DNA from: Neurospora tetrasperma FGSC 2508
Lineage: Eukaryota; Ascomycota; Sordariomycetes; Sordariales; Sordariaceae
Direction of reading: 5' to 3'
Length of the DNA: 64,000 bases
NCBI RefSeq assembly: GCF_000213175.1
Contig: NW_009799179.1
Location: 2,279,744 to 2,343,743 of the forward strand
Shown: one piece after another, positions 33,955 through 45,514 of the stretch
Position numbering within the stretch: position 1 is the stretch's first letter
Layout: every line of letters starts with the position of its first letter
Position numbers and translations under genes: made by a program
The notes under the pieces: model-generated
Seen by the model: the letters and a program-made list of their open reading frames with translations, nothing else
Told to the model about the DNA's origin: nothing
The model's database searches: none

Positions 33955-36779
33955 GTCTCACTTTTCGGTTTATCACTGAAAAGGTGACTTTGTGCGAGGC
34001 GCAATATGGTTTCTTTCGTATGTGAGACCGGATTTCAAGGTACTGGACCTACGAACACTCGAAATGTCGATAAAGTCCTATATGCGTCGTTGAGAAAGAA
34101 TACCTTGTGCGACCGATCAGAGGAAAAGAAGGGAACCGGATGCTAGCGTTTGGTGGAAGCCGAGTCGGGAGGAGAGGTAGATACAAGAGATAGAAGCGTC
34201 AAGCAGTTTACTGCGAGAATTGTATTCTGATTCCCCGGGATGATATCAGAGGATTATTTGATGATAACAAAGTCTACTGCGGTACGAGACGCAACCACGA
34301 AAAAGGGTCTGAGTGTAAGAAACAACAATTAGTCGGACATCATCCTGGATGAAAACAAAACCTCGGGTCAAACTGTTCGCGGTGGCCGGGTGTCGCGTAC
34401 ACAGTTAAAAGTCCCAAATTGTTTGCCCAAGAGGAAAGAACAGACAGAAACCTGGAAGGAAAGGAATTTGAGGACGCTTGGGACTTTAAGTGTAGTACAT
34501 ACCCTACACTAACTTGGAAAGAGAGAAAAAAAACTTTCAAAGCAAGCAAAGTATCAGAATTAGGGAAGGTGCGCGTTTGCTTGCCCCCCTCCCCGGTTCG
34601 ATGTGTCCAGGGTCGTTAGCTCTGACTTGACCCCACAATAACTCTTTTACACCATCCCACGATACCCATGACGGCACCGAAGCCGGGTAACACGTACTTC
34701 GTAGATGGGCAAACATGTGAATAGAAACAGTTACAAAGGCAAAGGAACAATGTGTAATAAGCAATAACCTACCATACGTGCTTCATACATACCGAATGGA
34801 TGGATTAACCGTTTCTCTGTATATGTCGAGGACTCGAGGTTTTCTTTCTCTCTATTCAACCTTGTTGTTGCCATCACAGTTAGACCCTCTCCGAGTCTGA
34901 CCTCTCATTTTTGGGCCTTCAGTCATACCGATCCGACGACTGCCGTGAAACGTCAACACGTTTGTAAACCTCTGCCGGGGGTAAATAGGTTAATTCTTGT
35001 AAATTCGCCGTTAGTATAGATCAGTGGCAAAAGACAAGTCTGTACAGAAGAGTAGCAACTTATACCAGCAGAGAAATCTTAGTTTTCTCTAGGGCGGGGA
35101 GTATCATGCTCCCCTTTTTTTCTTTTTCTTTTACCCGGCAGAGGTATACCGAAGACAGCGAAACTCTAGGTCCCCCAATTCGGGCGGAGATTAAAGGCCC
35201 CAAAGCTGCACAGGAAAACGTTATATCCGGCAGTCTCTAGATCGGCAAGTAGAAAAAGGTGAGCTCGAAAAAAGACGGCTCGGAGGAAACAAATGAAAAA
35301 TGACTGAACGAACCGAAGAAAAGCATTGGTTGATCGGTCGATTCCGACGGCCACCCTTGCGAATTTTCGATTTGGGGTAAGGTTGGGGAATCTGGAATCT
35401 AGACGTAAAAGGGTATCTGGACCGCCCTTTGATCTAGGAGATGGATAGGTGATGAGGGGGGAAAAGGTCGAAAAGACCAAACGATTACGTACGAGCCGAG
35501 CTCCGAGCGCAACGTTGGAAGTAAAGATTGAAACTGATTGGACCTATCGCATCATTTCTTTGACAGAATGTTGTAAATCGAAGGGCGTAGGCGGTTCTTC
35601 TATACTGTTTTTAGAATACCTCTTCGGTCTTATTCAAAGTGCAAGTGAGAAAAAGTAAAATCGTTGCCCCGGCACTGGCACACTGTCAGAACCGGAGCTA
35701 CCAAGGTCGGACGGTGTTTTATAGCAAGCAGACGGAGGCCCCCATTGAACTCGCAGCAGCAGTAGGTAGCGGCTACACGCAACTGCACACCTGAACTTCC
35801 TGCGATCTCTTCATCAGTTCCATTTTACAATTATCCGTTTCGGTTCAAGTCCCGAGTGCTGACGCGGAACTTGACACTGAAACAGAACAAGCTCATGTTC
35901 CACATCCACGTGCCGGGCGCTACCGAGCGGGGGTGATGGGAATGGCGGGGAACCGAGTCCGGGAGTTGGTTCTGAGTCGAAGCGACACGTGCCGGGAGAG
36001 GAGGAAGGAGAGTTCGGGAAGTGGGGTGCCGGAGCTGTGTTCAACTGGTTTCCCGCTCTCCATCACGGCATCACGTCCGATTAGTACAGTATAGTGATCA
36101 CGCCGCCTTATCGGACAGTTTGAAGTATTATGGGAACCTAAAACTTCGGGAAATGCTGTCTTTGTACAAACTTACCAACAGTTTGTGCGACGAATACGTA
36201 TATGAGCCTAAGTGTGACTGTGCGTACAAGGCGAAATGGAAATAGTCTCCAGCAAGACAACGGTCTGTCCAACAATGCCTTCACTTGACACAAAACACAA
36301 CAATAACACACGAGACAAGGCAAATGAACAGCGTTCAGCATGAGCGTAGAATCCTGAATGATCAAGAACCTAGTTCTTTCTATTAGAATTACTTTCCGAG
36401 AGAGAGAGATATGTATGAGCTAATATACTCAAACGTTGTAGTCCTTCAAGCGACACTGACTGTCACTGAATATCCACCCATCCACCCATCCATCCATTTC
36501 GAGCAGGTATATCCGACGGCCTGTGTCTTTGTACAACCTTCACACTAATTACTGGTTCTGCGAGCAAGCAGTTTTTTCTCATCCCAGGTAAAACAAACGT
36601 AGTACGAAAAAGAATGTCCCGCTCTACGTTATGCGACTTTTCATCCCCATCCCCTATCTAACATAATGTATAGGTATAAGTATATTTATATATGTACAAC
36701 AAAAATCACCTTGAACATTCAGGCGTAAATGTCCAGGTTAGATCGTCTCGATCCATGTTCGTCATGACCGATTCATTCA
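33955..36779. other. Intergenic stretch, 2.8 kb
   Basis: Promoter of the MFS gene (left) and 3' region of HMG-CoA reductase (right). A tRNA-B-box-like GGTTCAAGTCC at ~35842-35852 lacks a usable A box. CCAT-type tetranucleotide repeats occur at ~36473-36497. No gene seen. Confidence 0.45.
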
Positions 36780-39700
36780 TCAGCGACGCGAACGCTCGAC
36801 CGCAGCAGCGTTGGGGTTGGAGCTCGTCATCGTGAGACCAGCAGCGGCAGCAGGTGCCGGCGTGCTGGTGCGGGTGGGAGGGGCGGAACGGTTGTGAGCC
36901 ATGTGCGCCTTAACCAAGTGGCCGGCCGCAAGAGCACTGCACAAAGACAACTCGCCGGCTAGGACGGCTGCGGCGACAATGCGAGCCAGACGCCTGGCGT
37001 TCTCACCAGGGTTGGTAGGATGAGGGCCGCGGACACCGAGCATGTCGAGCATGGCCGACTGGGGCTCGAGGATGGTGCCACCGCCAAGGGTGCCGACTTC
37101 AATGGAAGGCATCGAGACGGAGATCTGGAGGTTTCCACGCAGGCTATGAATATGTTAGTCATGCATCTCCAACTTATCAAGGGGAATGGATACTCACTTT
37201 CTCATAAGGGTGATGCAGTTGGCACTTTCAACCACCTGGGCGGGATCTTGGCCAGTAGCAAGGAAGATAGCCGCGACAATGTTGGCCGCATGGGCATTGA
37301 AGCCACCCATGGAGCCAGCCATAGCGGAACCAATCAAGTTTTTGTTGACGTTAAGCTCCACAAGGGTATCGACGTCGGTCTTGAGCACATTCTTGACGAC
37401 GTCGGCAGGAATGATGGCCTCGGCGACAACGCTCTTGCCGCGTCCGTCGATCCAGTTGATCGCAGCAGCCTTCTTATCCGTGCAGTAGTTGCCACTGAGA
37501 GAGACAATGTTCATATCCTCAAAACCCTCATTGTACATGACGCTAAGGGCGTGCTCGACACCCTTGGAAATCATGTTCATACCCATCGCATCACCAGTAG
37601 TAGTCTTGAAGCGGATGTAAAGGTTGGTACCGGCCATAGCAGTCTTCATGGTCTCCAGACGAGCGAAGCGAGATGTCGAGTTGAAAGCCTTCTTCATGAT
37701 AGACTGTCCCTTCTCGGAATCAAGCCAAAGCTTGGCAGCACCAGCTCTTTCAAGAGTCTCGAACTGAACGCAAGGGCCACGAGTCATACCATCAGCAGTC
37801 AGAACAGTGACAGCACCACCGCCAGAGTTGATGGCCTTGCAGCCTCTGCTGGTGGAAGCGACCAAGACGCCCTCGGTGGTAGCCATAGGGACGAAAAAGC
37901 TCTGTCCATCGATAACAAGGGGGCCGGCAACACCAACAGGGAGAGGCATATAGCCGATGACGTTCTCGCAGCAAGCACCGTGGACCTGAGCCCAGTTGTA
38001 GTTCTGGTAGGGAAGTTTGGAGCGGTCGAGGATGTTGGTCAACTCGGTGGTGGCCTTGGTGCGAGAGATGATCGAGCGGCGAACCTTGACAGCACGAGTG
38101 AAATCCTTGAGCGTCTTCTCAAGAGCATAACCGGGGATCTTGCCCTTGAGCGAGAGGTGGACGATTTCCTCATCGTTGAGCTCATGAGTACGCTTCTCGG
38201 CGAGCATCTTATCGAGCTCCCCCTGGGAACGGATAGTAGTAGCGCGTTGGGCTGCAAGGGTAACAGCGCGGTTCTCCTTGGCCTGTGCATCATTTTCGTC
38301 ATCAGTGCTGGACGGGGTAAGAGGAGCAACGGGGCTCGAGGGAGCGGTGGGCTTCATGTACTCTCCCAGGGGAAGGGTGGCAGATGCGGTATCGTTAAAT
38401 TTCTGTGCCTCGTCCAGCTCCTTGGGGTTGATGGGGTGATCCGGAACGTTGGGGTCCTTGATGCCCCAGCGGGCAGCGTTGAAGAGATAGCCGTTGAGCG
38501 CAACACTGAGAGCGAGGGCGACCACAATCCACTTGGACAGAATAGGGTCTTCCAAGCTCTTGAGAATGCTGCCGACCATGCGGCCTCCATAGCCACCAAG
38601 GTTGGTGTAATCGCCACCCTCAACTTCGGCCGACTTCTGAGGAAGATCATAGTGGATAGAAGGATACTCAAGCTCGTAACGAATAGGAGTAAGGACGGTC
38701 ACGATAGTCTCCCTGCCATCGGCGCGGGCGGCCTCGAGAATGATATCCAAACCGTTGGACGCAACCTTGAAAGGGTCAACCGGAGGAGGCGTCACGACAC
38801 CGCCAAGACCACGAGCCCACGAAGAGATGCTGGAGATGGAGTTGGCACTGCGGAAGGGAATGGTGCAGAGGTTGAGGACGTTGATCAGAACAAAGCCGGT
38901 AACCATCATGACCTTGAACTTGGGGATATGAGTGCTCTTGAGCTGACGACCGAAGATGGTGGTTCCAGGCTGGTCCTTGCCATCAGCGCGGGGCCAGTCG
39001 TTGCTTTGGGCAACTTTTTCAGCAACGCGACGGCTGACGCCATCCTCCTCCAAAGCCTTGCGCATCTGAACGTGGCGCTTGATGCGGTTGATTTCGAGCT
39101 TGATGCAGAGAATGGCAGTGTAGAAGGAGAAGAGCAGGATGCAGTCGAAGAAGAGAATCCACGCGGCAAGGAAGCAGAACTGCTGCAGGCCGCCCTGGAC
39201 GCCAGAAGCAGCGCCCAAGACCAGAATGCCGGCCTCAATGGCGTAGTCCTTGACAATGTCAAAGCCCTTCTCCTTGATCGCGAGCTGAATAGCGGACTGG
39301 ATGCTGTGGGCCGAATCAGCCTGCTTGGAAGTCTTACCAGACTTTTCGGTCGGACGGCGGTGGTCAATGGCATGCGACAGAACGGCGCGGGTCAGGACAA
39401 TGTTCTTCTCAAAACCAATGGTAACGACCAAGAAGGGCAGACCCTCCGAGAGCAAAACCATGGTAATGGGAACTCCGAGCTTGGTGGTAACAAGGAGACC
39501 AAAGAGGAACGCGAAGATGGACGAGAAGATGACGCTGGTAGCAAGCCAGAAGTTGGATCCCATGCGGCGCATCGAGAGGAAGAGCGAAACGAAGGTGAGG
39601 TGCATCGAGATGTAGCCCAGAGCCATGATGATGATATCAAGAGTCTCGGCGTTTCGGAGGAGATCGGTGAACTCGACCCACGCGTTCTGTACCCACTTCA

Positions 39701-40355
39701 CGATGCTGCTGCGAGTCTGGACACGGGCAGCCTTCATGATCCACATCTTCTTCTCGTGGCCGCGCTCGGTCTCAATGGTCTCCTGCGAGGACACGGCATT
39801 CGGGATCTCCTGGGCGTTTGCCAAGAACTCGGGAGCTTGGCTGTACGGGAGAGAGAAGGCGAGCGCGCTGTCTTGGGAGTAGGTGAAGGAGATGGCGGTC
39901 GAGGGCAGAGGCGTGATCGAGAGGTTACTGGGGATGGGAACGGTGTTTGTCTGCGCGACAACGGGACCGGACTCGGCGGTATCGGGGAAGACGAGGGTGA
40001 GAAGAGCGAGGTGGTTGGCATTCGCAGGAATGGCAGCTTCGGGGTCGTGATTTTGCCAGTTCCACTCCGTATTGGCACCGGCGCGAAGCATCCTACTGCC
40101 CGCCTGGAGCGACTCCCATTCGGCCTTTCTGACGCTTCGGGTGACATTGAAGAGGCTGTTTTGCAGGAGGCCGATATAGGAGGAGCTGGCGAGCAGAGCG
40201 ACGAGAACAATGGTGTGAATTGGGTTGGACGAGGTGATCTTGGACAATTTCTGGAGCGGAGGGGTGACCTTTTTGTTTATCCACGAAGGTGTGGCGGCCT
40301 GGGCGGCCGGCTGCTCCCCTCGAAAGCGCGAGGGGAGAAGGCTCGAGGCGATCAT
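36780..40355 (-). CDS. HMG1: 3-hydroxy-3-methylglutaryl-CoA reductase
   Basis: Two exons (40355-37198 and 37143-36780) with one 54-nt intron encode 1173 aa. The N-terminal ~500 residues hold an ER membrane domain: a first TM at ~47-65, a lumenal loop with N-glycosylation sequons (NVT, NLS), then a cluster of helices resembling a sterol-sensing domain (~230-480). A variable linker follows, then the catalytic domain from ~residue 690. Diagnostic motifs are [58 protein letters not shown] and the C-terminal His region [15 protein letters not shown]. The enzyme reduces HMG-CoA to mevalonate with NADPH, the committed step of ergosterol and isoprenoid synthesis. Length matches fungal orthologues. 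The opposite strand is open over almost the whole gene, a codon-bias shadow. Confidence 0.97.
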
Positions 40356-43323
40356 GTTGGCAGATGTGTAGGGGGGAATTGGGACTGATCAACGAGATCC
40401 GACCGACATTGAGCAGGGTCGAGAGTGCAGTAGATATGGAATCTGGGACAAGGCAAGCGTCAGTAATCATTAATCGAGACGAGACGACGCGCGCGAGGCA
40501 CATATGGTTCAGTTATAATAAGCCCGAGTTGGCGGTCAGCAGCAGCGCGTGCCACCCGGAGGAGCGAACTAGGCCATCCGCAGGTTGCCGAACATGGAAA
40601 GCACCACGTTCTTTTGCCGAGGATTATGGTGATAGTGCTGAAGGAAGGATTGCGGCGCGAAAGGGTCAAACTTACATCACAGGTTGCGATCAATTGTCGC
40701 GGGTACCGAGACCGCTCGACAGAACCGGTGCTGCGCTCCGCTTGTGAAAGCCGTCACGCGAACCTTGCGTCGTGCGCACTGGCCTTACGAAACGGGGAGT
40801 TTGAGAAACTCGTGCTGGCGAATCTCTCTTCCCGCTTTTCAGTTTGGTTGCACAAAGTCCGATTATTGCAGAGAATAACCAGAGTGCAACAAGTCGGTCC
40901 CAAGGAACTGGGAAGGTGGTGGAACAAACTGAAGTTTCGGTTGGCGGCTGCAATGAAGCTGCTACCTCGAGGTACGGTTGATGTACCTTTCAAAAGAATG
41001 AGGGGGGAAGGGGGGGGAGGGGGAAGAAGAATCGTTAGACAATGTTGAATTGAGCAACAAAAAAGTCCAAGATCCTGACCGGAGGGAGATCGGTACAGTA
41101 CTTCTCCGTCACTTGTTGCTTGCTCGAGATGAGGACCGAGGCGGAGTGGGTGTCCGGGTTGCCCTCTTGATAGGCAGGCAGGTATGGGAAATAATAAAAA
41201 CTTCCAAAAAAAATTGGGAAGGACCAGGGGACCTCTCTCACTGGGTTGGACGATGCAGTGCCAGTAACACGGGCCACACCCGCTTTTGTGTCTTTCCCCA
41301 AGACGATCCAATCCGGGCGTCGCTTCTTTCGCGCTGCACGACGACCCCCTTTTTTCTTCTTCATGATGGAACATTTTACCACTTTGACGACGGTTCGCCC
41401 AAGACACTGGAGATCTAAAAGACATTACTATGCTCGATTCGGGCTACGCTGTGTGCACCGATCCATCTCTATTGCTTCAACCACCAACGATATTTCAACA
41501 CGCCTTGGGCCCGAATGTTGGGTAAGGTAGAGCGAGGTCGCTTCACCGCCTAGGTTTCATTCACCTGCACTGTACCATCGCTACTAGTGACATGCCACTA
41601 CTGGGCAACAGTCCACAACCTCTTTCTTCTCTTCTCTTGTGTTCTCACCATCCGGCGCATGGCTACCGTACAAATACGTACTCGCCGTTTGGATCATTGT
41701 TTGATTGATGGGATCAAGCCAGCGTCATCAGCTTTGTCTTTGAACATGTTGCGCCGGCTATATGCGATGCTCGATACGATGTGCAGTGGCTTGAGCGTGC
41801 ATGTGGGAACAAGCCGTCCCAACTGGATCGTTCACTTTGACGGCTACGTAATGATTGTACACCACCCCCTTTTCCTATTGTTTTTTTTCCCCAACGAACA
41901 CTTTTCCGGCTTCCAGAAATCTCAAAATGGCAACCTGGCCACAACACAATCATTGGCTGTTCAAAGTTTTTTTCCTCTCGTGAGCAGCGCCAACTGAGCC
42001 AGTCATCACGAGCACCAAACGTTCAAACTTCAAAGACGAAAACCCCGGCACGGCGAATCGACATGATCTCCCAGATCCCTCCCAGCCGGGCAGGTTTGTT
42101 TCAATTCCAGCCTCCTCCAGCCTCTCCAGGTTGTTCCCTGAATATCATCACGTTGCAATAACCAGCCCCACTGAAAAAGGCCGAATGGATGTCTGGGCGC
42201 AATTTACCCCCCCTAGCCCCCACCATTGTAACCGTTATCGTCCGTTATCGCCCGTCAAGCTCGCTTGGACGTGGCATTGCAGAAGGCTCTCGGCTTTTGG
42301 ACGAGGTCGCTGATCCTGGCGACAAGAATGCTGATGCGGGACCCATCGTTGCTTATCGATACCGGTCATTGCTTATGAGGCTTATCTGATGATCTGATTA
42401 TTTCTTACTGCCCCTCCATCTCCATCATGACTCTACACACAGTAGCGTCGGGTCGCCATATGCCCCTCCATAACTGGCCGTCTACAATTACTGAACTGAT
42501 TGTGAACTCCAGCAAAGTCAACGCTCAGTTTGATGGGAGTTTGGCTATGGTTTTGTGGTGAGAGTGTACGGATGATGGACTTGACAGTTTCTCGGAATTC
42601 GGGGTTTCTCTAGCGTTGGGGGGGCTTGAATATGATAGGTGAGCTGTCGCAATGACCATCTGTTTTCGAGCCGGACTTTGGGAAGCATTGATTCTGGGTT
42701 TTGGAACGTAAAACCCCGCCGAAGTGCAGACGTTGGAGCTGCGTTTGTACCCAATGCTACCGAGTCCAAAGTCCCCTCACAGCTACAGGGAGCGTTCATA
42801 GGCGGAGTTAATACTCGGACTTCTGTTTCACGCTCTTTGCATTTTCCACAGTACATAAAGGCCGCCCTTCTTCAATATCATTCTCAGATCACGTCGTACC
42901 AAGACGTTGAGCCTGCATTGATAAAAGCATATCACGTCAACTTCGGCTCGACATACTTTTCCAGATGCAACCAAGTTGAAAATGAACAACCCCCATCACG
43001 GTGAAGCGGAGGTACGAAAGTGTTGCGAGCGGAAGCTCATGGGTAGGAGTGAGTTGAATCTTGGAACCCTAACCCTCAGGCATTGCATAACCGTTCGCGC
43101 ACAGGCGCCGTTCCTTGGTGGTGTGCGCCGATGAGTGAGGTCCAGTGGCGTTCAGGGACCTTATCGACGCTTGTTTATCCGTCTTATCTGAACTTGCGTT
43201 GGTGCCTCCCGTTTCGCCGCCCTCGCTGATTGCGACATCCACCTGCGACGGCCATCACCAACCGCCTGATTCTTCTCAAAAGAACCTGTAGGGTCGTCTG
43301 TTGAATAAACACACCCGAGTATC
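40356..43323. other. Divergent intergenic stretch, 3.0 kb
   Basis: Shared upstream region of HMG-CoA reductase (-) and nicotinamidase (+). The first 400 bp upstream of the reductase probably hold its 5' UTR and promoter. A telomere-like AACCCTAACCCT lies at 43065-43076. No coding frame convinces me. Confidence 0.45.
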
Positions 43324-44641
43324 ATGGGCTTCCTTGAGTGGCTGATGCCCCCAAGCATCTTCAATGTGCATCAAACACGCCTGCTAGAAAACGGGCAAGG
43401 TGCTCAGCTGGAGCCCGATTTCAGGCCGGCTCTCCTGGTGGTTGACATGCAAGAGGACTTTTGCCCACCGGTAAGCCCTCAGGATCTGCTTCCTGCACAT
43501 ACCTGTACAGAACCCGCAGCATCGATCTTTTAGTCTTTTTCTGTGACGTTTTTCACCCATCCTGACTATCCTCACTTATTATCATCTGAATCCTCGCATT
43601 GTCCTGCCCTCTTTCATTACTTCAAGAAAGCTGGAAATCAATCGCACAGCGGCGAGAACATACCATTCGTGTCGTCGCCGTGTAAGCCTCATTCTACGGG
43701 CAGACAGACCACTTACAATCTCCCTATGAGCTCAGTGGCTTGCAAAAGTACACACAGACCCATCTCTTTCTTCATCTCATCCCAAGTCAAATCATCTCAC
43801 TCATCACATCACAGCAGTCCACTCACTTTTACCTTGATTTCACACCCACCTTCACCCATACTCAAACACTAACACTTGTCTTGCAAAACAGAACGGCACC
43901 CTGGCAGTCACCGGCGGCCGCTCCATAACCCCCCTAATCAACACCCTCCTCTCCTCCCCTCTCTTCGTCCTCCGCGTCGCCACAAAGGACTGGCACCCGC
44001 CCAACCACATCTCCTTCGCCTCCAACCACAACCACACCTCCTCCCCCTCCTCCTCCCCCTGCTGCCCTGACTCCTCCGGAGAAGCCGCCATCCCCTTCCT
44101 GTCCACCACCACCGTCCACAACCCCCACAACCCCTCCGAGTCCTACACCACCCGCCTCTGGCCCTCTCACTGCATCGCCGACACCCCCGGGGCTAGCCTC
44201 ATTCCCGAGCTGGACGTTTCCAAAATCGACCGGATTCTTGAAAAGGGAACCAACCCCCTCGTCGAAATGTACTCGGCCTTTTACGACCCCTTTACCTCAC
44301 CCCGCGTTAGCGATTCGGGCCTGGCCCACATGTTGAAGGAGGCCAAGGTAACGCACGTTTATGTGGTGGGACTGGCGGCCGATTACTGCGTGTGGAGCAC
44401 GGCGATGGATGCACATAACGAAGGGTTTGAGACGGTGGTGGTGGAGGAGGCGACGAAGCCTGTTGATGAGGACGGGTGGAGGAAGTGTAAGGAGGCGCTG
44501 GTGGGGGAGCCGGGGGTGAAGGTTGTGAGGTGGGACGGAGAGGAGGTCAAAAGGTTGTTTTTTGAGGGTTTGGTGACGACAAGTGTTGGTGCTGGGGATG
44601 ACGAGGAGGTGGAGGAGAAGGAGGAGGAGGAGAAGATTTGA
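43324..44641 (+). CDS. PNC1: Nicotinamidase (isochorismatase-fold hydrolase)
   Basis: Two exons (43324-43470 and 43892-44641) give 298 aa; the join reads DFCPP-NGTLAVTGG, the family consensus. Catalytic residues are Asp41 (VVDMQEDF), Lys167 (LEKGTNP) and Cys215 (GLAADYCVWST). Metal ligands are Asp82, His84 (TKDWHPPNH) and His142 (WPSHCIADT). The enzyme converts nicotinamide to nicotinate in the NAD+ salvage pathway and relieves nicotinamide inhibition of sirtuins. Odd points: a 421-nt intron, a His/Ser/Cys-rich insert near residues 92-110, and an acidic tail (GDDEEVEEKEEEEK) that yeast Pnc1 lacks. The N-terminal ~30 residues (MGFLEWLMPPSIFNVHQTRL) are also extra. The gene is convergent with STI1. 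Confidence 0.92.
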
Positions 44642-44876
44642 GGAGGTGGAAGGAAGGAAGGGAAGGAGGAAGATTGAAACTGGAACTGCTGTCGGGGATG
44701 GACGAGGTCAGTGGGAAAAGGGCTTTGGCTTTTTGTTGTGCTTTTGCAGGCGGGCAAAGAGGTACCTTATATGCAGCGTTGGCTGCTCGGTCGTTCGACG
44801 GGAGCATGACAACATGCAGTGCACAGGCATGGCATGGCGGCCATGCTTCAGAACGGATAATGCGTTGCTTCGGCGC

Positions 44877-44905
44877 CTGCGTTGCGTTGCGTTGCGTTGC
44901 GTTAC
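44877..44905. repeat. GTTGC pentanucleotide repeat
   Basis: Four perfect GTTGC units at 44881-44900, flanked by partial units (CTGC before, GTTAC after). It lies in the probable 3' UTR of nicotinamidase. Confidence 0.9.
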
Positions 44906-45034
44906 GAGCTTTTAGATTGTTTATTCGTTTCCATTTTCTTTCCACGGCCGATTATAGCCGACTTTGTTTAGGCTTAGCGATGAGCGCTGTTAGCGATACA
45001 TTCTTGATACCCTTCCAGGAAGATGGCAAGTAGA

Positions 45035-45195
45035 TACCGACATGTGCGGTGCAATATCATGGCAATTAGCTTTGCCATGTGTCGGTACACTGCCTAGTAT
45101 TCGGGATCCCGCTTTACGCAGTGAGAAGAAATACTTAAGAGGTAATCGGAGTCTCCTGCCTACTACGGTGTCGAATCCCGTGCTTGGACACATGG
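45035..45195 (+). repeat. Nested inverted repeats, possible structured RNA or 5S-like relic
   Basis: TACCGACA (45035-45042) pairs with TGTCGGTA (45080-45087). CATGGCAA (45058-45065) pairs with TTGCCATG (45072-45079). CCATGTGTC (45075-45083) pairs perfectly with GACACATGG (45187-45195) and bounds a 121-nt unit. Inside this unit are CACTGC/GCAGTG (45088-45093 / 45118-45123) around the palindrome CGGGATCCCG, then TACTTAAG and CGAATCCCG. The unit's length, a closed terminal stem and these last blocks recall fungal 5S rRNA. However, TACTTAAG is displaced by about 9 nt, helix II differs and no T-run terminator follows. A functional 5S gene is unlikely; relic or chance remain open. Confidence 0.3.
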
Positions 45196-45514
45196 AACAA
45201 CAAAGTTCCAAGAAGTAAGCGGGCAAAAAGAGATTCCATGTCCTTGTGCGCTGGTGAAACTATACACGAAATGTTGACAAATCGTCTCCGTAATGACATG
45301 AACCGAATTTACTGTACAGAAAAGTGGTAAAGATAAACTCTCATTTCTCATGCAATTCATTAAGGGATGGTATGATTTCCCATTCAAATGGGAGTAAATG
45401 TGTGTTCAAGAAACCCACGCCATTCCGACCTTCGTTCCCAAGCGCCAATGCTATGATCCCCGGCCTAACCAATGCCCCTTTTTGATCCCCTTTCGTTTAA
45501 TTTTTTTTTCTGTT

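Larger units (their letters stand above)
44642..45514. other. Convergent intergenic region
   Basis: It separates the 3' ends of nicotinamidase and STI1. It holds a GTTGC pentanucleotide repeat and a nest of inverted repeats, both listed separately. Confidence 0.6.

Noticed and set aside
35840-35853. tRNA B-box-like GGTTCAAGTCC
   Set aside because: No A box at the right distance, and the T-stem has a mismatch; no cloverleaf could be drawn.
37020-40388. Open frame of 1122 codons on the plus strand opposite HMG-CoA reductase
   Set aside because: It mirrors the reductase exons; the Leu/Gly/Asp-rich translation has no motif. Strong codon bias in the real gene suppresses antisense stops.
45075-45195. 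Functional 5S rRNA gene
   Set aside because: Central helices do not match, TACTTAAG is displaced and no T-run terminator follows; retained only as a possible structured relic.
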